NCBI RefSeq assembly: GCF_000712975.1
Contig: NZ_JHQL01000002.1
Location: 620,001-684,000, forward strand
Reading direction: 5' to 3'
DNA length: 64,000 nucleotides
Origin: Vreelandella neptunia
GTDB lineage: Bacteria > Pseudomonadota > Gammaproteobacteria > Pseudomonadales > Halomonadaceae
Position 1 is the first letter of the stretch; each line of letters begins with the position of its first letter. This document shows, in pieces, positions 56,958 to 64,000 of this stretch. Under the pieces are notes generated by a model. The model made no database searches, was not told the DNA's origin, and worked only from the letters and a program-made list of their open reading frames with translations. Both the position numbers and the translations under genes were made by a program.

Positions 56958-57725
56958 TTACAGCGATAGCCGCCGGATCATCTCTTTTGCAAGCACACGA
57001 TAAGCCTGACTACCCCGCGAAAAACGTGCGTACTGGGTAACGGGCAAGCCATGGCTTGGTGCTTCAGCAACCTTCACATTGCGCGGAATGGTTGTTTTTA
57101 ATAGGGCATCGCCAAAAAAGTCTCTCAGCTGTTTGTCGACTTCACGCGTCAAACTGGTGCGCTTATCGTACATAGTCCGCAGAATGCCAGAAACGGCTAA
57201 GTCAGGATTAATGCTTTGTTTGATCTGCTCAACGGTATCCAGCAATGCTGATAAACCTTCTAATGCATAAAATTCGCATTGCAATGGAATCAGCACACCA
57301 TTAGCGGCCGTTAGCGCGTTGACGGTAAGCATATTCAGTGACGGTGGGCAGTCAATGAGGACAACATCATAGTCATCTGCGACGCTCTGTAGCGCTAACG
57401 ACAAACGGCTTTGTCGCTGTTCACTATCAAGCAGTTCTACCTCTGCAGCCGTTAAGTCGCCATTGCTTGGTAGGACGTCATATTTCACTGGAAGTCCGCG
57501 AACAATCGCATCGCTTGCGGTTGTTTCTCCCAGCAATACATCAAGTACACTTTTATCAAGAGCGTACTTGTCGATACCACTACCCATGCTGGCATGCCCT
57601 TGCGGGTCTAAATCTACCAGCAGGATCCGACGATCCAATGCCGCTAAACTAGCGGCAAGGTTAACGGCTGAAGTGGACTTGCCCACACCGCCTTTTTGGT
57701 TGGTCAGGGCAATGATCTGGCTCAC
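56958..57725 (-). CDS. parA: ParA, chromosome-partitioning ATPase
   Basis: Walker-type ATPase of 255 residues (MinD/ParA/Soj family). The deviant Walker A is TNQKGGVGKSTSAVNLAASL at the N-terminus; then ILLVDLDPQGHASMG and VVLIDCPPSLNMLTVNAL. The GTG start overlaps the rsmG stop (TAGTG) and has AAGGAG upstream, so it is coupled to rsmG. It moves ParB-parS complexes near the origin. Confidence 0.96.
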   Translation of the reverse strand: MSQIIALTNQKGGVGKSTSAVNLAASLAALDRRILLVDLDPQGHASMGSGIDKYALDKSVLDVLLGETTASDAIVRGLPVKYDVLPSNGDLTAAEVELLDSEQRQSRLSLALQSVADDYDVVLIDCPPSLNMLTVNALTAANGVLIPLQCEFYALEGLSALLDTVEQIKQSINPDLAVSGILRTMYDKRTSLTREVDKQLRDFFGDALLKTTIPRNVKVAEAPSHGLPVTQYARFSRGSQAYRVLAKEMIRRLSL

Positions 57726-58390
57726 TACTCAACTCCTTTTGGGGTCAGAATCAACAGCTGCCGCTCGGCCGTTTCAAAGGGGACGCTTAATAAAAGTCGT
57801 GACTGTAGTTCAGCGTAGGCGGGCAACTCACGCAGCTCATCATCAGCGCCAGGGCCTTTCATGGCAAGCCATTGACCGTTAGTTGCCGGTAACCCTTGGG
57901 TCAGTGTGACAAAGTCTACCAAGCTGGCAAACGCTCGGGAAATCACCTGATCAAAGACCTGCTCACTAAACTGTTCAACACGTGCTTGGGTTGGCGTTAC
58001 GTTGTTCAGCGATAGCTCCATGACGGCTTGGCGCTGAAAACGTACTTTTTTACCATTACTATCAAGCAACGTTACCTGAAGGTCAGGCTTTAAAATAGCC
58101 AGCACAAGTCCAGGCAAGCCTGGCCCGGCTCCGACATCTAACAACGTTGTGCCATGAATATACGGTGCAATTGCTGCGCTATCCAGTACATGGCGAGACA
58201 CCATGTCTTCAACATTGCGCACTGCCGTGAGGTTATAAGCCCGGTTCCACTTGTGCAACAGTGCTAACAGTCCTAGTAACTGTTCGCGTTGAACAGCGCT
58301 GATAGCAATTCCAAGTTCTGCCATTCCTTCATCTAAACGAGGTGCAACAGTATTTGGTAAGCTGTTGATTAACGGAGTTAATTGAGTCAT
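57725..58390 (-). CDS. rsmG: 16S rRNA m7G527 methyltransferase
   Basis: SAM-dependent methyltransferase (GidB) of 221 residues. The SAM motif is [19 protein letters not shown], preceded by [31 protein letters not shown] is the family block. It overlaps mnmG by 4 bases (ATGA) and parA by one, forming a tight mnmG-rsmG-parA-parB run. Confidence 0.96.
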   Translation of the reverse strand: MTQLTPLINSLPNTVAPRLDEGMAELGIAISAVQREQLLGLLALLHKWNRAYNLTAVRNVEDMVSRHVLDSAAIAPYIHGTTLLDVGAGPGLPGLVLAILKPDLQVTLLDSNGKKVRFQRQAVMELSLNNVTPTQARVEQFSEQVFDQVISRAFASLVDFVTLTQGLPATNGQWLAMKGPGADDELRELPAYAELQSRLLLSVPFETAERQLLILTPKGVE

Positions 58391-60291
58391 CCGTTAACAA
58401 CCTCGGTACTGCTTACAAGCCGACGTTTTTTTAGATGTATCAGCAAAATAGACACTGCTGCAGGGGTCACCCCTGAGATTCTAGCTGCTTGAGCTAACGT
58501 TTCAGGCCGCGTTTCGCTAAGTTTTTGACGGATCTCATTGGATAGTCCCTCAACCCGTTGATAATCCAGCTCAGCAGGCAGCGGGGTTGCTTCATGGCGT
58601 TTGAGCTTATCGATCTCGTCTTGCTGGCGATCAATATAGCCTTGGTATTTCGCTTGAATTTGTACCTGCTCGGCGACGGCGTCGTCATTAACGTCATGGT
58701 TTTCCATGCCGGGCAGTGATGTGATATCAGCGTAAGTCAGCTCGGGACGCTTTAACAAATCGCTTAAGCAATATTCTCGTGGAAGTGGCCTGCCGGTTTT
58801 CTCGGCAATCTTCGCGGCAGCAGGTGTATTGGGCTGTACCCAAACGGTTGCTAAACGTGCAGTTTCACGCTCAATGGCATCGCGTTTTTGGCTAAACGCC
58901 GACCAGCGTTTGTCATCCACCAAACCCAGCTCACGACCTTTTTCAGTCAAACGCAAGTCAGCATTGTCTTCGCGTAGCAGGAGACGATATTCCGCACGCG
59001 AGGTAAACATCCGATAGGGTTCTTTGGTACCCATGGTAATCAGATCATCCACCAATACGCCGAGATAAGCTTCATCACGGCGGGGGTACCAAGCTTCTAG
59101 CTGCTTTGCGCGACGAGCGGCATTCAAACCGGCGAGAAGCCCCTGGGCACCGGCTTCTTCATAGCCGGTGGTCCCATTTATTTGTCCGGCAAAAAACAGG
59201 TTGTGGATAAATTTAGTTTCTAGCGAATGTTTTAAATCCCGCGGATCAAAAAAGTCGTACTCAATCGCGTAGCCAGGGCGAGTGATGTGTGCATTCTCAA
59301 GCCCTTTAATCGAGCGAACTACCTGTAGCTGAACGTCAAAAGGCAGTGACGTCGAAATTCCGTTGGGGTACAGCTCATGAGTATCGAGCCCTTCAGGTTC
59401 GATAAACACTTGGTGGCTCGATTTATCCGCAAAGCGGTGAACTTTGTCTTCAATCGATGGGCAGTAGCGCGGGCCAACGCCTTCGATGACACCAGAATAC
59501 ATAGGCGAACGATCTAAATTCGCCATGATGATTTCATGGGTTCGCTCATTGGTGTGTGCTATGTGGCAACTCACCTGATGAGGGTGCATCTCCCGTGAAC
59601 CGAGGTATGACATAACTGGCGTTGGGGTATCACCTGGCTGTTCTTCCAACGATGTGAAGTCAACGGTTTTGGCATCAATACGCGGGGGCGTGCCGGTTTT
59701 TAACCGGTCAACGCGAAATGGCAGTGCACGTAGGCGTTCAGCTAAGGCATTGGAAGGGGGATCACCAGCGCGGCCACCGCGGCTTTGATCTAACCCAATG
59801 TGGATAACACCACCTAAAAACGTGCCTGTTGATAACACGACAGACTCTGCGTGGAAACGAATGCCAGTTTCCGTTACGACACCACGTACGGTGTCGTTAT
59901 CCACAATCAGATCGCCAGCAGCTTGCTGAAAAATCGTTAAATTCGGCTGATTTTCCAACATGCCACGAATAGCCGCTTTGTAGCGTATGCGGTCAGCTTG
60001 AGCACGCGTGGCACGAACCGCCGGACCTTTGCGTGCGTTGAGCACACGAAATTGGATGCCGCCTAAGTCCGTGGCTAGCCCCATTGCACCACCAAGTGCA
60101 TCAATTTCTTTTACTAAGTGGCTTTTGCCAATCCCACCAATTGCCGGGTTGCACGACATCTGGCCGAGCGTTTCGAAATTGTGGGTTAGCAACAGGGTTT
60201 GACAACCCATACGAGCAGAGGCCAATGCGGCTTCGGTTCCCGCATGGCCACCGCCGATGACAATCACGTCAAAGCGGTCGGGATAGTTCAA
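58387..60291 (-). CDS. mnmG: MnmG, tRNA wobble-uridine modification enzyme
   Basis: FAD-dependent enzyme (GidA) of 634 residues that, with MnmE, adds the carboxymethylaminomethyl group to U34. N-terminal FAD motif [18 protein letters not shown], the [24 protein letters not shown] block with the catalytic Cys, and [25 protein letters not shown] plus the TGTPPRI motif are present. It reads away from the origin candidate, like gidA in E. coli and many gammaproteobacteria. Confidence 0.97.
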   Translation of the reverse strand: MNYPDRFDVIVIGGGHAGTEAALASARMGCQTLLLTHNFETLGQMSCNPAIGGIGKSHLVKEIDALGGAMGLATDLGGIQFRVLNARKGPAVRATRAQADRIRYKAAIRGMLENQPNLTIFQQAAGDLIVDNDTVRGVVTETGIRFHAESVVLSTGTFLGGVIHIGLDQSRGGRAGDPPSNALAERLRALPFRVDRLKTGTPPRIDAKTVDFTSLEEQPGDTPTPVMSYLGSREMHPHQVSCHIAHTNERTHEIIMANLDRSPMYSGVIEGVGPRYCPSIEDKVHRFADKSSHQVFIEPEGLDTHELYPNGISTSLPFDVQLQVVRSIKGLENAHITRPGYAIEYDFFDPRDLKHSLETKFIHNLFFAGQINGTTGYEEAGAQGLLAGLNAARRAKQLEAWYPRRDEAYLGVLVDDLITMGTKEPYRMFTSRAEYRLLLREDNADLRLTEKGRELGLVDDKRWSAFSQKRDAIERETARLATVWVQPNTPAAAKIAEKTGRPLPREYCLSDLLKRPELTYADITSLPGMENHDVNDDAVAEQVQIQAKYQGYIDRQQDEIDKLKRHEATPLPAELDYQRVEGLSNEIRQKLSETRPETLAQAARISGVTPAAVSILLIHLKKRRLVSSTEVVNG

Positions 60292-60378
60292 GAGGCACCT
60301 CGTCTTGTGCCGTTTGGCACGGATGATGTTGGTCAGTGTGTGTTCACTGTTTGAGTAAGCCGGCCAGTATAAACCTCC

Positions 60379-60777
60379 TGTGGGTAACCGTCAGGTTTTT
60401 CCACATTCCAAATTAGGTCTTTGTCTATTATTAATAACAATATAAAAATATATAAGAGAAGTTCTATTGATGTTGTAACTACTAGTGTGGACAAAATCTG
60501 TTGATAACCATAATAAATCAATATTTTTCATGCAGTTAAACTGTTAGTTTTTACATGATTAAACGGCGAAGTACCTGAGTAGAAGCGGTGCTACTCCTGT
60601 GGATGAAAGCGTGACTTATGCACAAGCATGGCAAACAACGGGTTATCCACCGACTCATACCGAGTTTGTTACCGCACCTGTGAACAAGTAGAGTCAGTAT
60701 CGTGAAAAGTGGCTATAACCGCTCATGGTAGGTGATGCAGCGTGATGTGGCGCAGCATGTAAAAAATAGTATCCACA
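60379..60777. other. Candidate chromosomal replication origin (oriC)
   Basis: A gene-free, AT-rich region flanking mnmG with at least eight 9-mers that differ by one base from the DnaA box TTATCCACA, on both strands: 60379-60387, 60397-60405, 60486-60494, 60499-60507, 60598-60606, 60616-60624, 60643-60651 and 60769-60777. A weaker one is at 60679-60687. The stretch 60411-60480 (ATTATTAATAACAATATAAA and on) is very AT-rich and could be the unwinding element. parAB and mnmG-rsmG next door fit a gammaproteobacterial origin. Nothing was found for a gene here. Confidence 0.7.
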
Positions 60778-60779
60778 GG

Positions 60780-60814
60780 CAAAAAAAATGGCCTGTCGCA
60801 ACGACAGGCCATTT
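60780..60814 (-). terminator. Terminator of the glnHPQ operon
   Basis: AAATGGCCTGTCG pairs perfectly with CGACAGGCCATTT around loop CAA. On the minus strand a run of eight Ts follows. It lies about 44 bases after the glnQ stop and separates the operon from the origin candidate. Confidence 0.93.
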
Positions 60815-60857
60815 AACGAAGTAAAAATTGGCTAAAAAATCAGTTTAACTCTGCTAT

Positions 60858-61616
60858 TTAATGCTTCAACACACGAGCCAGGAAGGATTGTGTGCGCTCA
60901 TGTTGAGGAGCATCGAACAGCTGTTCAGGTGGTCCCTGTTCAGCAATTTCACCTTTATGGATAAAGATAACGCGGTCTGCTACTTCACGGGCAAACCCCA
61001 TTTCATGGGTCACAATCACCATGGTCATGCCTTCTTTGGCAAGCTCGCGCATGGCATCCAATACTTCACCAATCATTTCAGGGTCAAGTGCTGAGGTAGG
61101 CTCGTCAAACAGCATAAGGCGGGGTTCCATGGCCAATGCACGCGCCAGCGCGACACGCTGCTGCTGCCCGCCAGAGAGCTGACTTGGGTATTTATCTGCT
61201 TGGTCGGCAATGCCCACACGTTCTAGCAGACGTTCAGCGCTCTCTTCAGCATCTTGGCGGCTCCATCCCCTAACTTTCATAGGCGCGAGGGTAACGTTGT
61301 CGCGCACGCTCAAGTGGGGAAAAAGATTGAACTGCTGAAACACCATGCCGACTTCAGTACGGATGGTTTGCAGCGCTTTACTGCTTTTACCATTGGGTAG
61401 TAATTGGTTGCCATCAACATCAAGCGAACCGGATTGAAACTCCTCTAAACCATTGATACAGCGGATGAGCGTTGATTTACCAGAGCCGCTGGCACCGATG
61501 ATAACGACGACTTCACCAGGGACAATTTCAAGGTCAATATTATTGAGTACGTGCAGGCTGCCAAAATGCTTATTGAGCTGCTGCATACGCACAATGGGTG
61601 ATTGGGTAGAGGTCAT
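60858..61616 (-). CDS. glnQ: Polar amino-acid (glutamine-type) ABC transporter ATPase
   Basis: ATP-binding subunit of 252 residues. Walker [17 protein letters not shown]-loop [18 protein letters not shown], signature [17 protein letters not shown], Walker [16 protein letters not shown] and H-loop [16 protein letters not shown] are the standard GlnQ/ArtP pattern. The start is at the ATG with AAGGA 7 bases upstream; the frame extends 13 codons without conservation. Last gene of the operon. Confidence 0.92.
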   Translation of the reverse strand: MTSTQSPIVRMQQLNKHFGSLHVLNNIDLEIVPGEVVVIIGASGSGKSTLIRCINGLEEFQSGSLDVDGNQLLPNGKSSKALQTIRTEVGMVFQQFNLFPHLSVRDNVTLAPMKVRGWSRQDAEESAERLLERVGIADQADKYPSQLSGGQQQRVALARALAMEPRLMLFDEPTSALDPEMIGEVLDAMRELAKEGMTMVIVTHEMGFAREVADRVIFIHKGEIAEQGPPEQLFDAPQHERTQSFLARVLKH

Positions 61617-61626
61617 TGCACGTTCC

Positions 61627-62298
61627 TTATTGTCCTGCGAGGCCTCTGCGCTCAACTTGGCGCAGAATCAAAGAGAGGGTCCAAGTGATGGCAAGATACA
61701 GCAATGCCACCATGAAATAGACCTCTAGTGCGGTAAAGGTAGTCGCAATATAAATTTGTCCTTGGCGGACTAACTCACCGACCCCGATAACGGAAAATAG
61801 CGAGGTATCTTTGATACTGATAATGCCCTGATTACCTAGTGGCGGAATCATGCGGCGCAGAGCTTGGGGCCAAATCACATAGCGAAAAGCTTGGGTTCGA
61901 GATAGGCCTAATGAGAGCGATGCTTCTCGCTGGCCACATTCAATAGACTGTACGCCACCTCGCACAATTTCAGAGATATAGGCTCCTGAATTTATGGCGA
62001 TAGCGGCAATGCCGGCGACTAAGGCGTTGATTGGACTGCCCAGAAGCTGGGGTAGACCGTAAAAAATAAACAAAACCTGCACTAAAATAGGCGTGCCGCG
62101 AAAAACTTCGACATAAAAAATAGCTGGCCAACGCAGCCAACGTACTGGGCTAATACGCAATAAGCCAAAGAAAATGCCAATAAAGAAGCCAATGGCTAGG
62201 CCGCCAAACGATATCAGCAGTGTCCAAGGAATACCTGGTAATAGGTAAGGGATCGACCCAAACGCGGCCGACCAATCAAACTGAAAGTTAACGTCCAC
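61627..62298 (-). CDS. glnP: Polar amino-acid (glutamine-type) ABC transporter permease
   Basis: Inner-membrane permease of 223 residues with five to six membrane segments. [25 protein letters not shown] and [53 protein letters not shown] (the EAA loop) mark the HisMQ/GlnP family. It is followed by glnQ after 10 bases; a hairpin separates it from glnH. Confidence 0.92.
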   Translation of the reverse strand: MDVNFQFDWSAAFGSIPYLLPGIPWTLLISFGGLAIGFFIGIFFGLLRISPVRWLRWPAIFYVEVFRGTPILVQVLFIFYGLPQLLGSPINALVAGIAAIAINSGAYISEIVRGGVQSIECGQREASLSLGLSRTQAFRYVIWPQALRRMIPPLGNQGIISIKDTSLFSVIGVGELVRQGQIYIATTFTALEVYFMVALLYLAITWTLSLILRQVERRGLAGQ

Positions 62299-62328
62299 GC
62301 GTTATCTCCAGAAAAATAAACAACGGCA

Positions 62329-62358
62329 CAGGGCCGGGAGGTTAGCCACCCGGCCCTG
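62329..62358 (-). terminator. Hairpin between glnH and glnP (partial terminator or 3' stabiliser)
   Basis: CAGGGCCGGG and CCCGGCCCTG form a 10-bp GC-rich stem about 43 bases after the glnH stop. The T-rich tract is distant (TTTATTTTT about 17 bases on), so it is more likely to limit readthrough or protect the abundant binding-protein message than to end the operon. Confidence 0.7.
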
Positions 62359-62401
62359 AAATGAAATTACTCATTGGCGGTAGTAATAGCGACCAGCGAT
62401 G

Positions 62402-63172
62402 TTATTCAGCGCTGGGGGCTTCACCAAACCATTTTGTGTAGATTTCATCGTAGGTACCATCTTCACGCATGGCAGCAAGCGCTTCGTTGGTTGGCTCTAC
62501 CCACTCGCTACCTTTATGGAACACGATACCGTACTGCTGACCTTCATATAGCGGGCCAACCACCTTGGTGCGGCCTTCGCCACGAGTTTGTGAGAAGTAG
62601 GCAACGTTAGGGGCGTCGTACAGTACCGCATCAACGTTACGCCCTAAGAGCGCCATGTACATATCGGCGGTGCCTGGATAGGGAGTAATATCAGCATCTT
62701 CGCCGAGTTCTTGTTGAAGGAAGTCGTAGCTAGTAGAGCCAATTTTGGTGGCAACGGTGAGACCCGCTAGGTCCTCAATCGAAGAGACATCTTCGTTGTC
62801 GGCACGCACGATAATTTGCAGACCTGAGTCATAGTAGGGGTCGGAGAAGTCGACCACTTGGGCACGCTCTTCCGTAATGGTGGTGCCAGCAATGGCGATT
62901 TCTTGATTGCCGGTTTGGACGGCAGGAATGATGCCAGAGAATTCCATGGTGGTAAGGTTAACGTCAAAGCCAGCACGCTCGGCGACGGCGTTGATGATAT
63001 CCATATCGAAACCAATCATTTCGCCGGTTTCTGGATCCATCATTTCGAACGGCACAAAGCTTGGGTCGGTCGCTACATTGACAGAGGGTGTTTGTGCAAA
63101 CGCGACAGTGGTAGTACCTAAGCCAAGCGCAAGGGCGGTAGCAAAGACAGATTTTTTCAGTAGGTAGTTCAT
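62402..63172 (-). CDS. glnH: Glutamine-type periplasmic binding protein
   Basis: Exported substrate-binding protein of 256 residues. Signal peptide ([24 protein letters not shown]), then [77 protein letters not shown] and the C-terminal [19 protein letters not shown]. The order of motifs matches E. coli GlnH closely (including [14 protein letters not shown] and [12 protein letters not shown]), so glutamine is the best guess; related polar residues cannot be excluded. First gene of glnHPQ. Confidence 0.9.
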   Translation of the reverse strand: MNYLLKKSVFATALALGLGTTTVAFAQTPSVNVATDPSFVPFEMMDPETGEMIGFDMDIINAVAERAGFDVNLTTMEFSGIIPAVQTGNQEIAIAGTTITEERAQVVDFSDPYYDSGLQIIVRADNEDVSSIEDLAGLTVATKIGSTSYDFLQQELGEDADITPYPGTADMYMALLGRNVDAVLYDAPNVAYFSQTRGEGRTKVVGPLYEGQQYGIVFHKGSEWVEPTNEALAAMREDGTYDEIYTKWFGEAPSAE

Positions 63173-63262
63173 TCGTTTCCCCGTGTTTTATTTGGTTAGC
63201 AACGCGATTTAAAGAAGATTTTTTCTTATAAATTGCATCTGTAACCGTTATTGACCTTTTAA

Positions 63263-63284
63263 CCTTGGCGAGAAACCACCAAGG
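63263..63284 (-). terminator. Possible weak terminator after erpA
   Basis: CCTTGG and CCAAGG arms around a 10-base loop, about 38 bases after the erpA stop. The T-tract is poor (TTAAAAGG), so this is a weak call. Confidence 0.35.
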
Positions 63285-63321
63285 CGTCAAGTCACGGGGT
63301 GGGGGTTGTTACCAACGTTGG

Positions 63322-63675
63322 TTAGACCATAAAGGAAGCCCCGCAGCCGCAGGTGGTTGTGGCGTTAGGGTTTTGGACACGAAAACGGGCACCTGCTAAC
63401 CCTTCTTCATAGTCGATGGTAGAACCCACCAAATATTGGTAGGAGAGAGGATCGACCACAAGAATCGCCTCACCAAATTCAATTAACGTGTCGTCTTCGG
63501 CCACGTTTTCAGCAAAATCAAACCCATACTGGAATCCTGAGCAGCCACCACCGGTGACATAAACGCGTAATTTCAGCGCAGGGTTTGCCTCTTCTGCTAT
63601 TAGTGCTTGGATCCGTTTCCGGGCACTATCAGACAGTAGTAAAGGCGTTGGAACAAAAGCTTCTGCACCGCTCAT
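63322..63675 (-). CDS. erpA: ErpA, iron-sulfur cluster insertion protein
   Basis: A-type Fe-S carrier of 117 residues. The cysteine ligands are Cys45 in [12 protein letters not shown] and the CGC pair in TTCGCGASF near the C-terminus. [19 protein letters not shown] and [33 protein letters not shown] are also diagnostic. It transfers clusters to enzymes of isoprenoid and respiratory pathways. It lies downstream of argC on the same strand, as in Pseudomonas. Confidence 0.94.
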   Translation of the reverse strand: MSGAEAFVPTPLLLSDSARKRIQALIAEEANPALKLRVYVTGGGCSGFQYGFDFAENVAEDDTLIEFGEAILVVDPLSYQYLVGSTIDYEEGLAGARFRVQNPNATTTCGCGASFMV

Positions 63676-63790
63676 GGGTACCTCCCGCGAGCTTTAAGAA
63701 CGAAAAATCGGCATTGGAGTGTGATTATGGGTAATTCCCAGCAAAATGGTCAACTATTGTGTTGGAGTATCAAGTAAAGGACAGCTCACC

Positions 63791-63817
63791 GAGGAGGCTC
63801 TGGCAAATGCCCTCCTC
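63791..63817 (-). terminator. Possible terminator after argC
   Basis: GAGGAGG and CCTCCTC arms around a 13-base loop, 37 bases after the argC stop. No strong T-run follows on the minus strand, so the call is tentative. Confidence 0.4.
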
Positions 63818-63854
63818 TTTGAACTGTCTTCTACATGCTAGTGTTTTGTGTGGC

Positions 63855-64000
63855 TCAAGGCATCAACGCTGGGGCGTTGAGGCCCATATTTTCTTCAAAG
63901 CCAAACATGAGATTCAAGTTTTGAATCGCTTGCCCAGATGCTCCCTTAACTAAGTTATCAATTACTGAAAGTACGACCACGGTATTGCCATTGTCAGGAC
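63855..64000 (-). CDS. argC: ArgC, N-acetyl-gamma-glutamyl-phosphate reductase (3' end only)
   Basis: The minus-strand frame is open to the window edge and encodes the C-terminal 47 residues or so: [20 protein letters not shown], then [19 protein letters not shown] and the end NAPALMP. This is the conserved terminus of ArgC, the arginine-synthesis enzyme that reduces N-acetylglutamyl phosphate. The N-terminus lies beyond the window. It is followed by erpA; this pairing is common in Pseudomonas-like genomes. A plus-strand frame over it is a shadow. Confidence 0.93.
   Translation of the reverse strand, partial: PDNGNTVVVLSVIDNLVKGASGQAIQNLNLMFGFEENMGLNAPALMP

Noticed and set aside
63759..63953. 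A 64-codon plus-strand frame at the right end
   Set aside because: It is antisense to the argC 3' end, which has clear family motifs.

Overview
The window is 64 kb of ordinary chromosome from a gammaproteobacterium, most likely a halophilic or halotolerant member of the Halomonadaceae (Halomonas or a close relative). This rests on Pseudomonas-like gene neighbourhoods (phoBR-ubiAC, recG-oxyR, gmk-rpoZ-spoT-ridA, yicC-rph-crc-pyrE, mnmG-rsmG-parAB-atp), an NhaD-type sodium/proton antiporter, and several very acidic exported proteins. No prophage, insertion sequence, CRISPR array, rRNA or tRNA was seen. Coding density is high. Many genes overlap by 1-7 bases and most boundaries carry recognisable hairpin terminators.

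Layout. (1) 0-7.3 kb is a phosphate block: the 3' end of pstA, then pstB and phoU; then cysZ, a periplasmic copper chaperone and two related small acidic secreted proteins; then phoR and phoB on the other strand, with a Pho box before phoB. (2) 7.3-17.4 kb holds ubiA, ubiC, a rubredoxin-reductase-like flavoprotein, HU, an SCP2-like small protein, yccS, recG, oxyR and an SDR epimerase. (3) 17.6-21.3 kb is the gmk-rpoZ-spoT-ridA stringent-response cluster. (4) 21.5-27.5 kb looks like accessory content placed between gmk and yicC: an extensin-like protein, a glycine-zipper lipoprotein, an MFS exporter, an AlkA-type glycosylase, aqpZ, a secreted histidine phosphatase and ppk2. (5) 27.8-33.9 kb holds yicC, rph, an ExoIII-fold gene that is almost certainly crc, pyrE, trmL and rep. 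(6) 34-40.4 kb holds a two-domain cytochrome c, a GNAT protein, a QseBC-like two-component system, a CBS-domain protein and nhaD. (7) 40.5-48.6 kb holds glmS, glmU, apbE, uppP, a cation diffusion facilitator and mgtE. (8) 48.7-60.3 kb is one long minus-strand run, mnmG-rsmG-parA-parB-atpIBEFHAGDC. (9) 60.3-60.8 kb is AT-rich, lacks genes, and carries a dense cluster of DnaA-box-like 9-mers; it is my candidate for oriC. (10) 60.8-64 kb holds glnHPQ, erpA and the 3' end of argC.

How it fits together. Phosphate sensing and uptake (Pst, PhoU, PhoBR) sit in the same window as a polyphosphate kinase and the (p)ppGpp enzyme SpoT. Envelope and precursor supply is represented by glmS, glmU and uppP; energy and ion balance by ATP synthase, NhaD, MgtE, the CDF transporter, AqpZ and the cytochrome; and replication and segregation by oriC, ParAB and Rep.

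Nothing here looks like a wholly new multi-gene system. The items most worth a second look are the ExoIII-fold protein that has lost its catalytic residues (Crc), the oriC candidate, the pair of acidic secreted paralogues, mutually exclusive hairpins in front of rpoZ, and several short tandem and inverted repeats between genes.
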